Source of the DNA: Rhynchonema sp. JSB1_4
Lineage: Eukaryota > Nematoda > Chromadorea > Monhysterida > Xyalidae
Length of the DNA: 25,187 nucleotides
NCBI GenBank assembly: GCA_030248065.1
Contig: JASAMV010007740.1
Location: forward strand, 1-25,187
Reading direction: 5' to 3'
A model generated the notes under the pieces. It worked only from the letters and a program-made list of their open reading frames with translations. It made no database searches and was not told the origin of the DNA. Shown piece by piece: positions 10,798 to 20,740 of the stretch. The position numbers and the translations under genes are program-made. Every line of letters begins with the position of its first letter. Within the stretch, counting starts at the first letter, position 1.

Positions 10798-13700
10798 ATG
10801 CCGCCAAGTGATTTCCTCAAAAAGAAATGGGAGCGCGTCTTCTATCAGTTCTTCGGCAAGTGTTTTGCTTGTTTTTCATATTTTTCTCGTTCCAAAAAAA
10901 TTTGGAGACGGTTTTCGGATTGAAAGGCGCGGAACCAGAAAAGGAATAGAATTTCAAAAAATGTGGGTTTGGCAAACTTCGTGATGGGAGCTGGGCAATA
11001 TGGCTGCCTCCGTAGATTGCTATAAGCACATGTCGAGATTACGTATTTCCAAACAACGGCGCTATAATTTCGACCAAATGTTTCAATGTTGTTCGTGGAA
11101 AGGCTGTTCTCAGCCGCTGGTCCACGTTAGTCTAGGGCATTAGTCAATTTTCGCGCTCTCATACGTAGACCGCATAATGGCTCATGAAACCCAGCACAGC
11201 AAACCAGATCCAAAAACGACAATAAAACAAATTTAACATTATAATGAAACATTGCGTTATGTGCACTTCAGATCTCGATCACAACATGACCGTAGACTGG
11301 GCCGATTTTGAAGTGTTCTTCGAGGTGGGAGTCATTTACAGTTGTTGCCTACTGGTTTGAATCTGTGGTGAAACATTCGCCAGCGGACGTATGCGATGCC
11401 GATCAGCAGGCAAAGGGTGGTGCTTTCGAAACATTGTTGTAAATGTCAGTCGGGCGGTGTAAAGGTCGGCGTAAGCTCGATTGGTGTTAGCTCGGTGTAA
11501 ACCTGAAACATTGACTGCATGGAACATGGAATGTTTCATGTTTACGCCGAGCTTACACCGACCGGGCTTCCGATCGACCCCACACCGGCTTTCACGCCCA
11601 ACTGACGTTTTCGCCGTTTCGAACTTCCCACCCAAAGGCGAACAGAATCGCAGATGAATCGCGTCGACGTTCCGTCCGTGTTTCCGTTCGTGCTTTTCTA
11701 ACCGCGGGTAACTCTTCAGATGTTCGCGCTAGCATAACAACATTAAAATTAACAAACAAGATACGGATAAGGTCATAATTTTACCATGCTTATCTGGATG
11801 ATATGATGTTTCAGCAAATCAAGAAGGACCGCGGCGCAGATAGTGTGGAGTACCGATTCGCTCGCGATTCTATGACAATGGCTTGGAAGGGACTGCTGGC
11901 AGTTTGCCAAGGATTTGACATCGCCGATGTTGGTCCTATATGTTCTTTTTATGCTTTTCCTTAAAATTTGTATAGTAAATTTCTAAATTCGCTGCCGCAC
12001 AGTAAAATACGCCTCATACTTAATGTCAAGTCCGAAACCCGAAGATCAACTTTTGAAACATTTTTCCACGGCCAGTGCGCTTGTCAGCCAGCCTGGCAAC
12101 TTTTCACATTCAGACCGCCAGCGAAACATTACTTGGGGCGTATTTTCTGCACAAAGAGATTTACTATACTGCACAAAGCAGTTTGGACACCAAGCGGTGC
12201 AGGTTTCTGCCTGATGTAACTCGAAATGAGCTCGACACCTATGATTTACAGCGTTCAGTTGGTATAATGGCCTTAGGTACCGCAGCTGCTTCCATATTCG
12301 CAAACCCCTCACAAGAATTAACGGCTTGTCTGAGATTGACGAGCAGCTCAACGTTCTGTCTGTGCTAAACTCTGATCCATGCTTCTTATGAAACATCAGT
12401 GGTATCAACGTATTTACATTTTCGAAAAAAGTTTTTCCTCGAAACACACTGGTGAACACTGGTCACAAAGCAAAAATCGATAACGCGTGAGGCACACCGG
12501 ACAAAAAAAATGACCAAAAGTGCTGTGTTTCGGCGCGGCTGGTTTTGACATGAACAGATGGCCAGTGCGGCAAGTCTGACCAGCAGCAGTATATGTGATC
12601 CTCCAAGCCACACCAAACATATCCCCGGCGGGGGCGCCTCCCCTCCCGCCACCCGCCCTCCAACCCACCAACCCCCCCCCCCGGGGAGACCTCACCCCCA
12701 CACCAACCCACAAACCCCCCAACCACACCGTATACACACACACACAGCCACTCTCAGCGTAACACACACTGACTGCACGGGCTGTAGCACAGGTCAACGG
12801 ACCACTATCACATAGACCACCTTTATCATTCAGGATTGTCCCAAGGATGCCGCAATCACAGCGAAGGACTGGAATGCCATGTGGGAGAAGACCGACACGG
12901 CCGCCCACATGCCCATGTGGCAGTGGGAGTACGTCAAGTTCATGTTCCTGTTACTCGACAGCTCCGGTGAGTTATTGTTGGACTCTGGGCCGTTTAAACA
13001 CAAGATTCTGGCAGTTACCTATCTTGGGCAGAACAACGGAATTTTGTTTTCGAAAATTTACGTGGTTTTGGTAACATAGCGCCCAGCTGTAGAAGTGCCA
13101 AAAAAAGTGAGTATGGTCCTAAACTAAAGCCAAGCCGTTTATGAAACATTGGCCAAAGAACACACTAAGAACATGCGAAACAGAGCGATATTTTAATTTC
13201 AAGATGCGGAGGTAGGGTCAAATTTTCACCTTTTGGCGCTCCGGGCTCAGACAGGGAGTTGATATGGGGAAAAGGCTTAATTATGGCGTAGGTGTTAGGC
13301 TTGGGCTCAGGCAAGGTATCCTTCCTTATCTTATCTCCGTGAAAATTCCTTTTATTTTTAAATTTGTCTGATTACGTTGCATTCTCGCCCCAGATCATCA
13401 CCTGAATATATATGCATAGATGCCTGATTTATCAAGGTGCGTGTGTTTCTGCAGGTGACAAGTACATCGACGGTGGTGAGTACGGCGAAGTGGTGAAAAT
13501 GTTCGGCATCAGCAAAGACGACGCGATGAACGCGTTCAAAAAATTCGCAGTCGTCAGTTTTTTCCCTTTTTTTATTTTTTGACTGTGGCAGTTGTTGTCC
13601 GTGTGACCGCGACCACTTAGTATGAATTTTTATTTCGTGCACGTGCGATTTTGCTCTGTTCAGCAAATCGCCATATTCGGTAGGACAGGATTGTCGTTGC

Positions 13701-14035
13701 CCAGGTACTGTGCAGACACTTTTGGTTGGTCAGTGCTCATTCGCACTACTTGACCACAGCGTCGAGCACAAAAACAAAGGCCTGGATGTGATTTGCTCCA
13801 CTCGAGCCAAACATCGTTTGCCTGTGCAAGAATGCACAAAGTGCATACTCGTCAGCGGCAGCTTTTATAAAGAATGAAAACTATGTAACAATCCGCCCTT
13901 TCCTGTTTGCAGCACCACAAGACCGGTGCTGCGCTTGACAAAATTGATTACTCAATGTTCGTGAAAAGGTGGATCGAGTACTTCACGTCCGATGACCCCA
14001 AGGCTCCCGGCAATTACCTCTTTGGAATGATGTAA
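10798..14035 (+). CDS. Calexcitin / sarcoplasmic-calcium-binding-type EF-hand protein, 6 exons
   Basis: The exons I can join in phase are 10798-10855, 11272-11324, 11815-11928, 12834-12966, 13455-13552 and 13913-14035, giving 192 aa, close to the roughly 190 of the family. The first EF-hand loop is D20-x-D22-x-N24-x-T26-x-D28-x2-D31. The third is canonical, D117-x-S119-x-D121-x-Y123-x-D125-x2-E128. The second (around 75-88) and fourth (around 153-165) lack the calcium ligands. The ending EYFTSDDPKAPGNYLFG matches the block that closes calexcitins. Known members are soluble neuronal calcium sensors or buffers in invertebrates. The start has the only in-phase ATG before the family's N-terminal helix (SDFLKKKWERVF). 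The first intron needs a GC donor, and the exon 5 end could instead lie 3 nt upstream. No poly-A signal is obvious. Confidence 0.88.
10856..11271 (+). other. GC-AG intron 1 of the calexcitin-type gene
   Basis: The protein alignment demands that TTCTTCG join ATCTCGATC, giving F-F-D-L-D-H-N. The donor is then GCAAGT, exactly the consensus for GC-AG introns, and the acceptor is CACTTCAG. The only nearby GT (10860) would leave phase 2, put the first EF-hand loop out of frame and add a residue not expected in the loop. Lys-like AAG at this place is therefore part of the donor, not coding. Confidence 0.72.
11415..11633. mobile_element. Palindromic MITE, copy 3, in calexcitin intron 2
   Basis: This 219-bp relative of the other GGGTG-ended elements is flanked by AAA at 11412-11414 and 11634-11636. 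The stem repeats (GGTGTTAGCTCGGTG and the like) and the central TGAAACATT / AATGTTTCA pair are kept, but it is more diverged than copies 1, 2 and 4. It lies about 90 bp after the exon 2 donor and does not disturb any splice site. Confidence 0.85.
12630..12750. repeat. C-rich low-complexity tract in calexcitin intron 3
   Basis: The plus strand is a run of CCC/CCCCC blocks (12632-12720, with 10-11 consecutive C near 12672) followed by a short CA repeat (12734-12745). The minus strand therefore has at least four close G-runs with loops of 1-5 bases (for example GGGCGGGTGGCGGGAGGGG), the pattern for a G-quadruplex. No coding evidence. Confidence 0.75.
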
Positions 14036-14719
14036 TTCCCGATTTCTAAAGCATTCGTGCCGATACGTAGTCAAGGTGATTTTAAAAATAAGCAAGTTTT
14101 GTTGTCACTTTTAATCTCGAATAGCGTGTTTTTTGGATATGTATTTACGTTTGGCTAGCGTGTATCACAGTAATACTTTCTTCAAACTGCTGAATCGTTT
14201 GGTGCCACTTCCGAAAATAGATTACGTTAGCAATGACCGTCTTTTATGCGCAATTTTCAAGTTCTTGACATGACAGATAAATTTTAGGCGTTGATGAAAA
14301 TGTGATGTAATTTTCGCGCATTGGTTTATGAAAGAGCACAACAATTTAGTGAAACATGTAGGGTATTTGAACAACCGACAGCTTTTTCTAACTCTTATGT
14401 CCTATCGTAGTGTCAGATGAATCTGTTTGTCACCCCATCCGTGAGTAGTGGGTTAGTAGAATCATAGCAACAAAATAATCTCATTTGCTGACAGGAAAGA
14501 AACAACTTTCGTTATCGTAAACATCGTTCAACTACATATCAACTGGCAGTAAACACGGTTGTGGACTGGAGTGCGCACCTGATGTTCATGTGTCCGTGCT
14601 TTCATATCTCTATGTCATTCTGTTCGGTAAGCTGCAAATTTGGGAACGGGAAATGAAATTTTATCGATGTTCGTCATTTCCAGTATGCAGCGTGTGCCCT
14701 TGCAGGCACGAACCACGTA
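14036..14719. other. 3' flank of the calexcitin-type gene
   Basis: Follows the TAA stop and is AT-rich. It contains an ATTTTTAAAAATAAGC stretch near 14080 that could serve as a weak poly-A site, but no canonical AATAAA close to the stop. No exon or repeat is supported here. Confidence 0.4.
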
Positions 14720-15094
14720 CCGGAGAAGTTCGATTAAGCCTACACCCCCCCCCCCCGGAATACATACTGTAAGTCCCCACTGGGGGCCTTTTGGCAAGTT
14801 TTCCGAACATGGTTAAAAAAGTCTCGGGCGATTAAAATTGCAGATGGCTATTTTATTGTTTTGTTCAGAATATGTAAGTTTGACAACATGTTTTTGTCAA
14901 ATTATCCCAGTGATTGTATGCAAATAGTCGTGTAACAATGAAAAAATAGTTATGATGGCTACGAGGGCCAAAAACTTGCATTTACAGCTCCAAAAGAACA
15001 ATTTAACGCTTCTTTCCACTGGGGCTTGGTAATTTTTGTTCCAAAATCTTAAAATAGACGCATGTCCCCAGGGAGCTTAATCGAACTTCTCCTG
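14720..15094. mobile_element. 375-bp MITE with TA target duplication
   Basis: Inverted ends of about 19 bp, C[CA]GGAGAAGTTCGATTAAGC, occupy 14720-14739 and 15074-15094. TA dinucleotides at 14718-14719 and 15095-15096 flank them. A C11 run (14744-14757) and the partly inverted CCCCACTGGGGG-type motifs (14777 and 15018) lie inside. TA duplication with inverted ends is the hallmark of Tc1/mariner-type elements. There is no transposase. Confidence 0.72.
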
Positions 15095-15445
15095 TAAAAG
15101 TTCACAATCAGTCTATTCAAATGAACCAAATATAGAAAATATTCAACTGAACGAGAAAGCACGAAAGGTTACTTTGTAAATGTGTCAACAGAAGATGCGC
15201 GGACCCATCCTTATTTGTGCATATATGTTGCTTACAAAGCCCTGCTGTTGTTTTGTAATTAGGTACACCCACGTAAGTATGTACATGTAGCCACGACGTT
15301 GCTATTCATGAAAGGCGCTTGACAGGTGCAAATCACCGAAAGAAACAAACAGCGCAAGTTGTCAGATGTGGTTGTCCGATACTAGTACATAGGCATAAAG
15401 TAAAAACTTTATAAATCTATCCATGTTCACATCTATATGGTACCT

Positions 15446-15577
15446 GGCCAAGACGTAGGGCCGGTCAAGACGTAAGGTTCGGCGACACGTAGGGTTGGAC
15501 AAGACGTAGGATACAAGCGGCAAGACGTAGGGTTCACTGGACAACACGTAGGGTTCACTGGTCAAGACGTAGGGTTC
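15446..15577. repeat. Left terminal array, seven CAAGACGTAGGG units
   Basis: Seven units of (C)AAGACGTAGGGTT with spacers of 2-9 bp: near 15450, 15468, 15485, 15501, 15521, 15542 and 15563. Variants include CGACACGTAGGG and CAACACGTAGGG. The same order of variants occurs inverted at the other end. Confidence 0.88.
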
Positions 15578-16153
15578 ATGAAGTGCAAAAAGTTTGAAAA
15601 GTGGTAGAAATATGCCATGCATGGAGATGTATTACCGTGGTTCAGTGCATGGCATTCACCCACTCTGTTTCAAGTCATATTGAGCATGGGATATGCACGA
15701 TTGGACCGTTTTATCCGAAACATCGCAAGTTGTCAAAAATATGACATATACCCCTTACAAGGTAAATGTTCAATTAGCAGGCACGCAAGCTGAAATGAAG
15801 CTGGCACGTGCGTACCTGAACCGATTTCAACCATTCAGGTACCAAACAATTCCGGCTGCGATGCTTAACACATTGATTGTACTCATTTCACGGTTGCTTA
15901 AAGTTTCGTTGGTCAAATGAGCGGTATACGCCCATGTGCACCTGACATGGTACATACATACATACATATGTACATATACTGTATGTCGGTATGCACCAGA
16001 CAATGAAAGAGCGCCGCAGTGAAACCAAACCACAGCTGATGGTTGTGCAACCTTATACGGCGGCACCTTCAAACTGTGTGCTGTGCATTGTTCAGAATCA
16101 TATTCACTTGCGTGTGCGCGTGTGCACAGTTTCCTTTGTTGTATTTTTGGCAG

Positions 16154-16542
16154 CAATGAGGCGCGCCAAGCGATGCTTCGATCCCGAATCGGACTTTGGT
16201 CCAGCACCGGTTGAAACTGATCGCTGTAAATCTGCACAGCTACTCAATGCGTGAAACATCAGGTGCACAGCCGGTACGTTGTTCTTCGATGAAGTTACTG
16301 AAACGAACTGTCACTGCACCGTTCAATTTTGCCCTTTTCTATTCAGGCTACGTCAACGCCCCTACCGGAAGGGGCGCCCCCACCGCCGTCATGATGTATT
16401 CGTTTTGAACGACGAACAGAATGATGTTTTGATTCGCGATCCCAGATTTATGCATTCACATGGTTCGCCGTCGCTCTCTTCAATTGACACATTGCGCTCC
16501 CCAATTGCGCATCCCAATGAGGCTTTGTATTTAGACTTGTGA
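16154..16542 (+). CDS. Unrecognised protein fragment, last two exons, inside the foldback element
   Basis: Exon 16154-16250 follows a good acceptor (TTTGTTGTATTTTTGGCAG) and ends at a GT donor. Exon 16347-16542 follows CTATTCAG and ends in TGA. The 96-bp intron is phase 2 on both sides, so the frames join. The peptide runs MRRAKRCFDPESDFGPAPVE, DRCKSAQLLN, then RKGRPHRRHDVFVLND, and finishes NEALYLDL. It is hydrophilic and basic near the exon junction, with a Ser/Pro-rich end, and resembles a cytoplasmic tail. I do not recognise a family. Either these are the last exons of a longer gene whose other exons are not visible, or the ATG at 16156 starts a small protein of about 96 aa. Position inside an element suggests a captured host gene fragment. 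Confidence 0.55.
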
Positions 16543-16980
16543 AATGGATTGTTATTTTATTTTGGTGAGATTGCTTTACTCGCGTTGTTCCTGCATTTGA
16601 TGATACAGCTCATATTTTCTGATTTTTTTGTTGTGGAGCCGCACATTTTGTCTAATTTTGTTGCATCCTGAATATGTACATACAGTAAACATATTACATA
16701 CTTTTACGCACATTTTGGGGTCTCTGTCACCTGTACTACTTGTCCTGTCCACTTGAATTTTCAAATTTCTTGTTTTTCTGGCTTTATGCCATCTGTCTGA
16801 TTGTCATTTATTCATTTGTGCTTGATATCAACGTTCGCACGGGTACGCCAATGGGCACGTCACGGGGGTTTGTGTATTTTCTGAGTGGTTTCGCTTTACA
16901 TGATACGGTGCAATACATGTTATTTGTTGCTGTAAAGCCATTTATATTATCAGATAAAGTGTGCATGTGCGAATATAAAG

Positions 16981-17344
16981 TATAGTCCAACCACGAACTC
17001 ATGAGACGACTTTTTTTTAAATTGGCTTGTGCGGATCCAATAATGTTCCAGTTCCACGTGTTTCGGAAATGAAAGAAAGAGAAACGCATGTATTTTTTTA
17101 AAATACGCTCTCCACCTCGGTGCGTAAATTCCCTTTTGACTCCCAACACGTTTGTGTGTTGAACAACGCTGCTGTTCGCGTAAGCACGCAACAAATTGAG
17201 GTCAGCCAGCTGGAAGTTGTCATCATGTCTCTCAGCCCGATCTCTTTCTTTTGTTTGCGAAAACCCGTGTGACCGGCGCATTTTTGAGTCTGGCCAAGCA
17301 AGCTTTGAAAAAAAGTCGTCTCATGAGCTGGTGGTTGGACTATA
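16981..17344. mobile_element. 364-bp TA-type MITE nested in the foldback element
   Basis: Inverted ends of about 36 bp begin TATAGTCCAACCACGAACTC (left), and the right end gives the matching inverse with two mismatches near GAGCTGG. The outer TA at each end fits a TA target duplication. The interior is not repetitive, and a long open frame on the minus strand shows no recognisable domain. Confidence 0.75.
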
Positions 17345-17381
17345 CCAGTAACAGAACAAGGTCACAACATATTTGTATGTA

Positions 17382-17570
17382 AAGGCAAACTACGCCAACA
17401 CGAGCCCGATTTCGAAGGTGGTGTGTATTCAAAACGCATAGAAAGAGAAAATCATCATGCTCCGCTTTGTATTCTTCAACGTGTAACATTTCCCAAATCA
17501 GCAGCCACGTATGAATGTTTCACTATTCTGCCAGCTGCGAAATCGGGCTCGTGTTGGCGTAGTTTGCCTT
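17382..17570. mobile_element. 189-bp TA-type MITE nested in the foldback element
   Basis: Perfect inverted ends of 33 bp begin AAGGCAAACTACGCCAACAC and enclose about 120 bp. TA lies immediately outside at 17380-17381 and 17571-17572. Perfect ends suggest a recent insertion. It is only 37 bp from the neighbouring MITE. Confidence 0.8.
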
Positions 17571-18366
17571 TATAGTGTTTCCTTTTTATGCAAGTCAAAG
17601 GAAACAAGCTACCCTACGTTATAACTCAACTCCAGTTTGGGGTCGTTATTTCAGAAACCAATGAAAGAGATTAAGAATGTGTCCTTGTTAATCCAAGCAC
17701 GACACTCAGCAGCAAACATGGTGAAATGTTTCATTGACATGCTGGCAGCGCACACGCACAAAGCTCACAGCGAGCATGTGAAACATTGTTGTTGTTAGAT
17801 TCCACAGGCAAACTTTGACACGTTTTTGCCAGCTGCCTGATTGAATCGAAATTGTGTAATCTCGACCTCAACTAGAAGTTCAGTTATAACACGGGCCCGC
17901 GCGTTTGCTTGGACCAAGAAAAACAGGAAACACTATACATATGTGCCAGGGCACGTGCACAAGGCGCGCAGCTGACGTACATATATGTATATGTATGTAT
18001 GTACCATGGCAGGTGCACATGGGCGTATACCGCTCATTTGACCAACGAAACTTTAAGCAACTGTGAAATGAGTACAACCAATGTGTTCAGCATCGCAGCC
18101 GGAATTGTTTGGTACCTGAATGGTTGAAGTCGGTGAAGGTACGCTCGTGCCAGCTTCATTTCAGCTTGCGTGCTTGCTAATTGAACATTTACCTTGTAAG
18201 GGGTATATGTCATATTTTTGACAACTTGCGATGTTTCGGATAAAACGGTCCAATCGTGCATATCACATGCTCAATATGACTTGAAACAGAGTGGGTGAAT
18301 GCCATGCACTGAACCACGGTAATACATGGCAGATTCCTACCACTTTTCAAACTTTTTGCATTTCAT

Positions 18367-18498
18367 GAACCCTACGTCTTGACCAGTGAACCCTACGTGT
18401 TGTCCAGTGAACCCTACGTCTTGCCGCTTGTACCCTACGTCTTGTCCAACCCTACGTGTCGCCGAACCCTACGTCTTGACCGGCCCTACGTCTTGGCC
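18367..18498. repeat. Right terminal array, seven CCCTACGTCTTG units
   Basis: Inverted counterpart of the left array: units of AACCCTACGTCTTG with the variants CCCTACGTGTTG and CCCTACGTGTCG in the mirrored order. It ends GGCCCTACGTCTTGGCC at 18498. The right boundary is placed here because similarity to the left end stops. Confidence 0.88.
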
Positions 18499-18618
18499 GA
18501 CTTCCTTTTTTATGTCGAACATGATGTGGCTGCTGTACAGTTGCCATGCGAGCTCGATGTGCGTGCCCCTTGCTTGCCTGTGCCGAAGGCCAACTTGGCG
18601 AACGGAGGTTGAGCTCAC

Positions 18619-18689
18619 GTTGTCTCAACTGTTGTTGATCCAATCAAACAAACAATCACAAGTACAGCGGCGCAGGACGACAGACCCAT
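18619..18689 (-). CDS. Signal-peptide exon of an unknown secreted protein (partial)
   Basis: On the minus strand an ATG at 18689 opens MGLSSCAAVLVIVCLIG, a textbook signal-peptide hydrophobic core, and the exon ends at a strong GTGAGC donor (phase 2). Reading through would hit a stop at once, so the donor is probably real. A candidate second exon uses an acceptor CGGCACAG about 42 bp further on and gives an in-phase peptide containing THIELAWQLYSSHIMFDI. That intron would be unusually short, and the exon would run into the foldback element. The rest of the gene is not visible. If genuine, insertion of the 15446-18498 element, which ends 120 bp away, may have cut or lengthened this gene. Confidence 0.45.
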
Positions 18690-20556
18690 TTTGGTGACAA
18701 AGGTATACGTTTCAAAACGGACAAAGAGGAAAGCCCGTGTGGGAAACCGGAAAGTGGTCCAACCCAACACGCGAACGTTCTGCTGATACAAACCATTATA
18801 TTTGTTAATTAGTTTTTTGCATAAAAGAATTTCTTGAATGAAAGATAATCTTATATGCGGTAACATGTGTTGGGAGCCGACTGCTTTTCTTCCGGGTTGA
18901 TGCGCATTTATGCCAAAGTGTTGGCGTTATTAAATCCAGGGTGTATGAGTGCCTCAAGAAGACAAGAGAAACTCCGAACAATTATACCTTGTACCTCTGT
19001 GTATATGTAAACACGGGCGTGTGTCTGAACACTTTGTACCGGTGAGCGGCTAAACATTCGCGATTTTTTAATGAATTTTCAGTCGTCCTGGACTGAGTTT
19101 CATCTTGTTGTCATTTCTATTATGCGAGATCTCGAGATAAGTGAAGTCGGAAATAAAGATATCCTAGTGTAATACAAGATACAGCAGCGCATTTCCTGAC
19201 TTGCGAATGCTGCAGGTCAACGCATGCCATCGCACGTTTTCACATGTTAACCCTTCAAACCTTAGTTCAGTGTCCCATTATATCCGCCTCGTAACATGAA
19301 GTTTATAGGCGTATTTCAGCCGTTCTTTAAAAAAGCTGGTTTTGCACTGGCGCAAACAAAAAAGCGTGCGCTTGTTGTCGAAAGGTCAAAATCTGCGCTT
19401 CATATTGGGTTTCATAATTTGACACAGAAAGGCCAAATGTGTGGCAATGCTACTGACGATCGGCTTTGCGTTGCGAAAATTTCCTTCTGCTGGTGAAGTC
19501 TGATTGAAACGTAAAAATTTCAAGAACTGCGCTGGTTTGTGCTTTTACACAACAGCTTTGAGGTTGGCCCAACTACATAATACGAGCTATGCGTCGAAGT
19601 ATCGAACATGCAGCTGTTTCTAAAATCAACAGCTACCCGTAACGCCCAAAGATGTGTGCGAACGTTTCATTAAAGCGCTACATACCCAGGATGTTCGTTG
19701 AATAAACTGCGCTTTTATATCGTTGCCAACTGAGAGACGTTGCGGGGCTTGGATTGTGATCCAGCGCAGCATATTTTAGTGAATCGTTCATATAGTTTCA
19801 AACCACATTAGCTCGCTGCTCATTTCCCATTTGTTGAACTTTTTGAAATTGCTCTCGACACAAAAATATCTTCCGCTGCGCTGTCATTTCACGCGTTGCG
19901 TAAAGTGCTGGATTACGACTCTTTTGTTTTGCTCTTCAGACATTTAGGCGATTGTCCTTTCATCTGTCATGAATGATCTCGTTTGTGAACAATATCTGAT
20001 TGCCTTTTCGCCAGAGCAACTCTGCGCGGCAATCATTTCACACAAAGTACACGCACACATTTTTCAAACAAAGCCAAGTGCTTGGGTAGCGATTGTTGTT
20101 GTTCCAGATATGCGTTTAGTCATATCGACATAATTTTTAATCCCAAAATGCATCGGAAAGCGCTCTTCCAAACATGGTTCAACGGAGTTATTGCCAAAGT
20201 AAAAAAATTGATTCTCTTTATACTTCTCTCCGTTGCAAGCAGCTATAACTTTACACATACTGGACCATACTATAGTCTGTTGATTATATTTCGACATAGT
20301 GTATAAGCCCCATTCAGCGATGTTTGGAGCGGGCTGGGTCGACGCCATTCTGAATGAATGTTTCAAGCATTGCTAACTCAGGCAAAAAACCGATTGAACA
20401 TTGCTTGCCGCGTGGCGCAAAAACACGTGGCCTGTCATCACACAACACCAACAATGTTCAAACTATAGACCGTAGTCCTGTACATGCATTACGTACACGT
20501 TCCTGTCCAAAATTATGCAGGTCGACATCGGTCAAGTGGTTCTTCAATTATGGAAC
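18690..20556. other. Intergenic, no supported feature
   Basis: About 1.9 kb with only short open stretches that lack fitting splice signals. One 66-codon frame at 19296-19496 and overlapping frames at 20064-20366 show no domain and probably arise by chance. This may include the promoter of the minus-strand signal-peptide exon. Confidence 0.45.
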
Positions 20557-20740
20557 TAAGGGCGGACTTAGGTTGAATCCGGAAACCGGAATCCGGAAAT
20601 ATTTGCGGAAAACGCATTATTTTTGCATGTAAATTTCTGCGTTTTCCGGAAATATTTCCGGAGTTCGGAAATGTTTTGCATTTTTGTATGCAAATTATTT
20701 CCGGTTTCCGGATTCCGGATTTAACCTTAGTTCGCCCTTA
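20557..20740. mobile_element. 184-bp MITE rich in CCGGAA motifs
   Basis: Inverted ends TAAGGGCGGACTTAGGTTGA and TTAACCTTAGTTCGCCCTTA enclose an inner palindrome of repeated TCCGGAAA and TTTCCGGA words. Outer TA dinucleotides fit a TA duplication. Because the inner part is itself self-complementary, the whole element can form one long hairpin. Confidence 0.78.

Larger units (their letters stand above)
15446..18498. mobile_element. Foldback-like element, 3.05 kb, long inverted arms
   Basis: The element starts GGCCAAGACGTAGGGCC and ends with its exact inverse. Arms of about 530 bp (15446-15980 and 17978-18498) are highly similar. The outermost ~130 bp of each arm is an array of seven CCCTACGTCTTG-like units with variable spacers, and the innermost part is a TACA/TATG microsatellite. 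Long arms with tandem subrepeats at the tips are typical of Foldback-type DNA transposons. I find no transposase inside and no clear target-site duplication (flanks TGGTACCT and GACTTCCT). Each arm has an open 75-codon stretch, but the copies differ by about 5 replacement and 3 silent changes, which does not argue for coding. Inside are two coding exons and two nested MITEs. Confidence 0.82.

Noticed and set aside
12414..12908. 164-codon Gly-rich minus-strand frame
   Set aside because: It is produced by the C-rich low-complexity tract in intron 3 and overlaps a supported exon on the other strand.
15693..15920. 75-codon open frame, repeated inverted at 18034-18261
   Set aside because: It is the same arm sequence of the foldback element. 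About five of eight differences change the protein, which is what neutral drift predicts.
16808..17281. 157-codon minus-strand frame
   Set aside because: It runs across the interior of a MITE and its flank, without motifs or splice signals.
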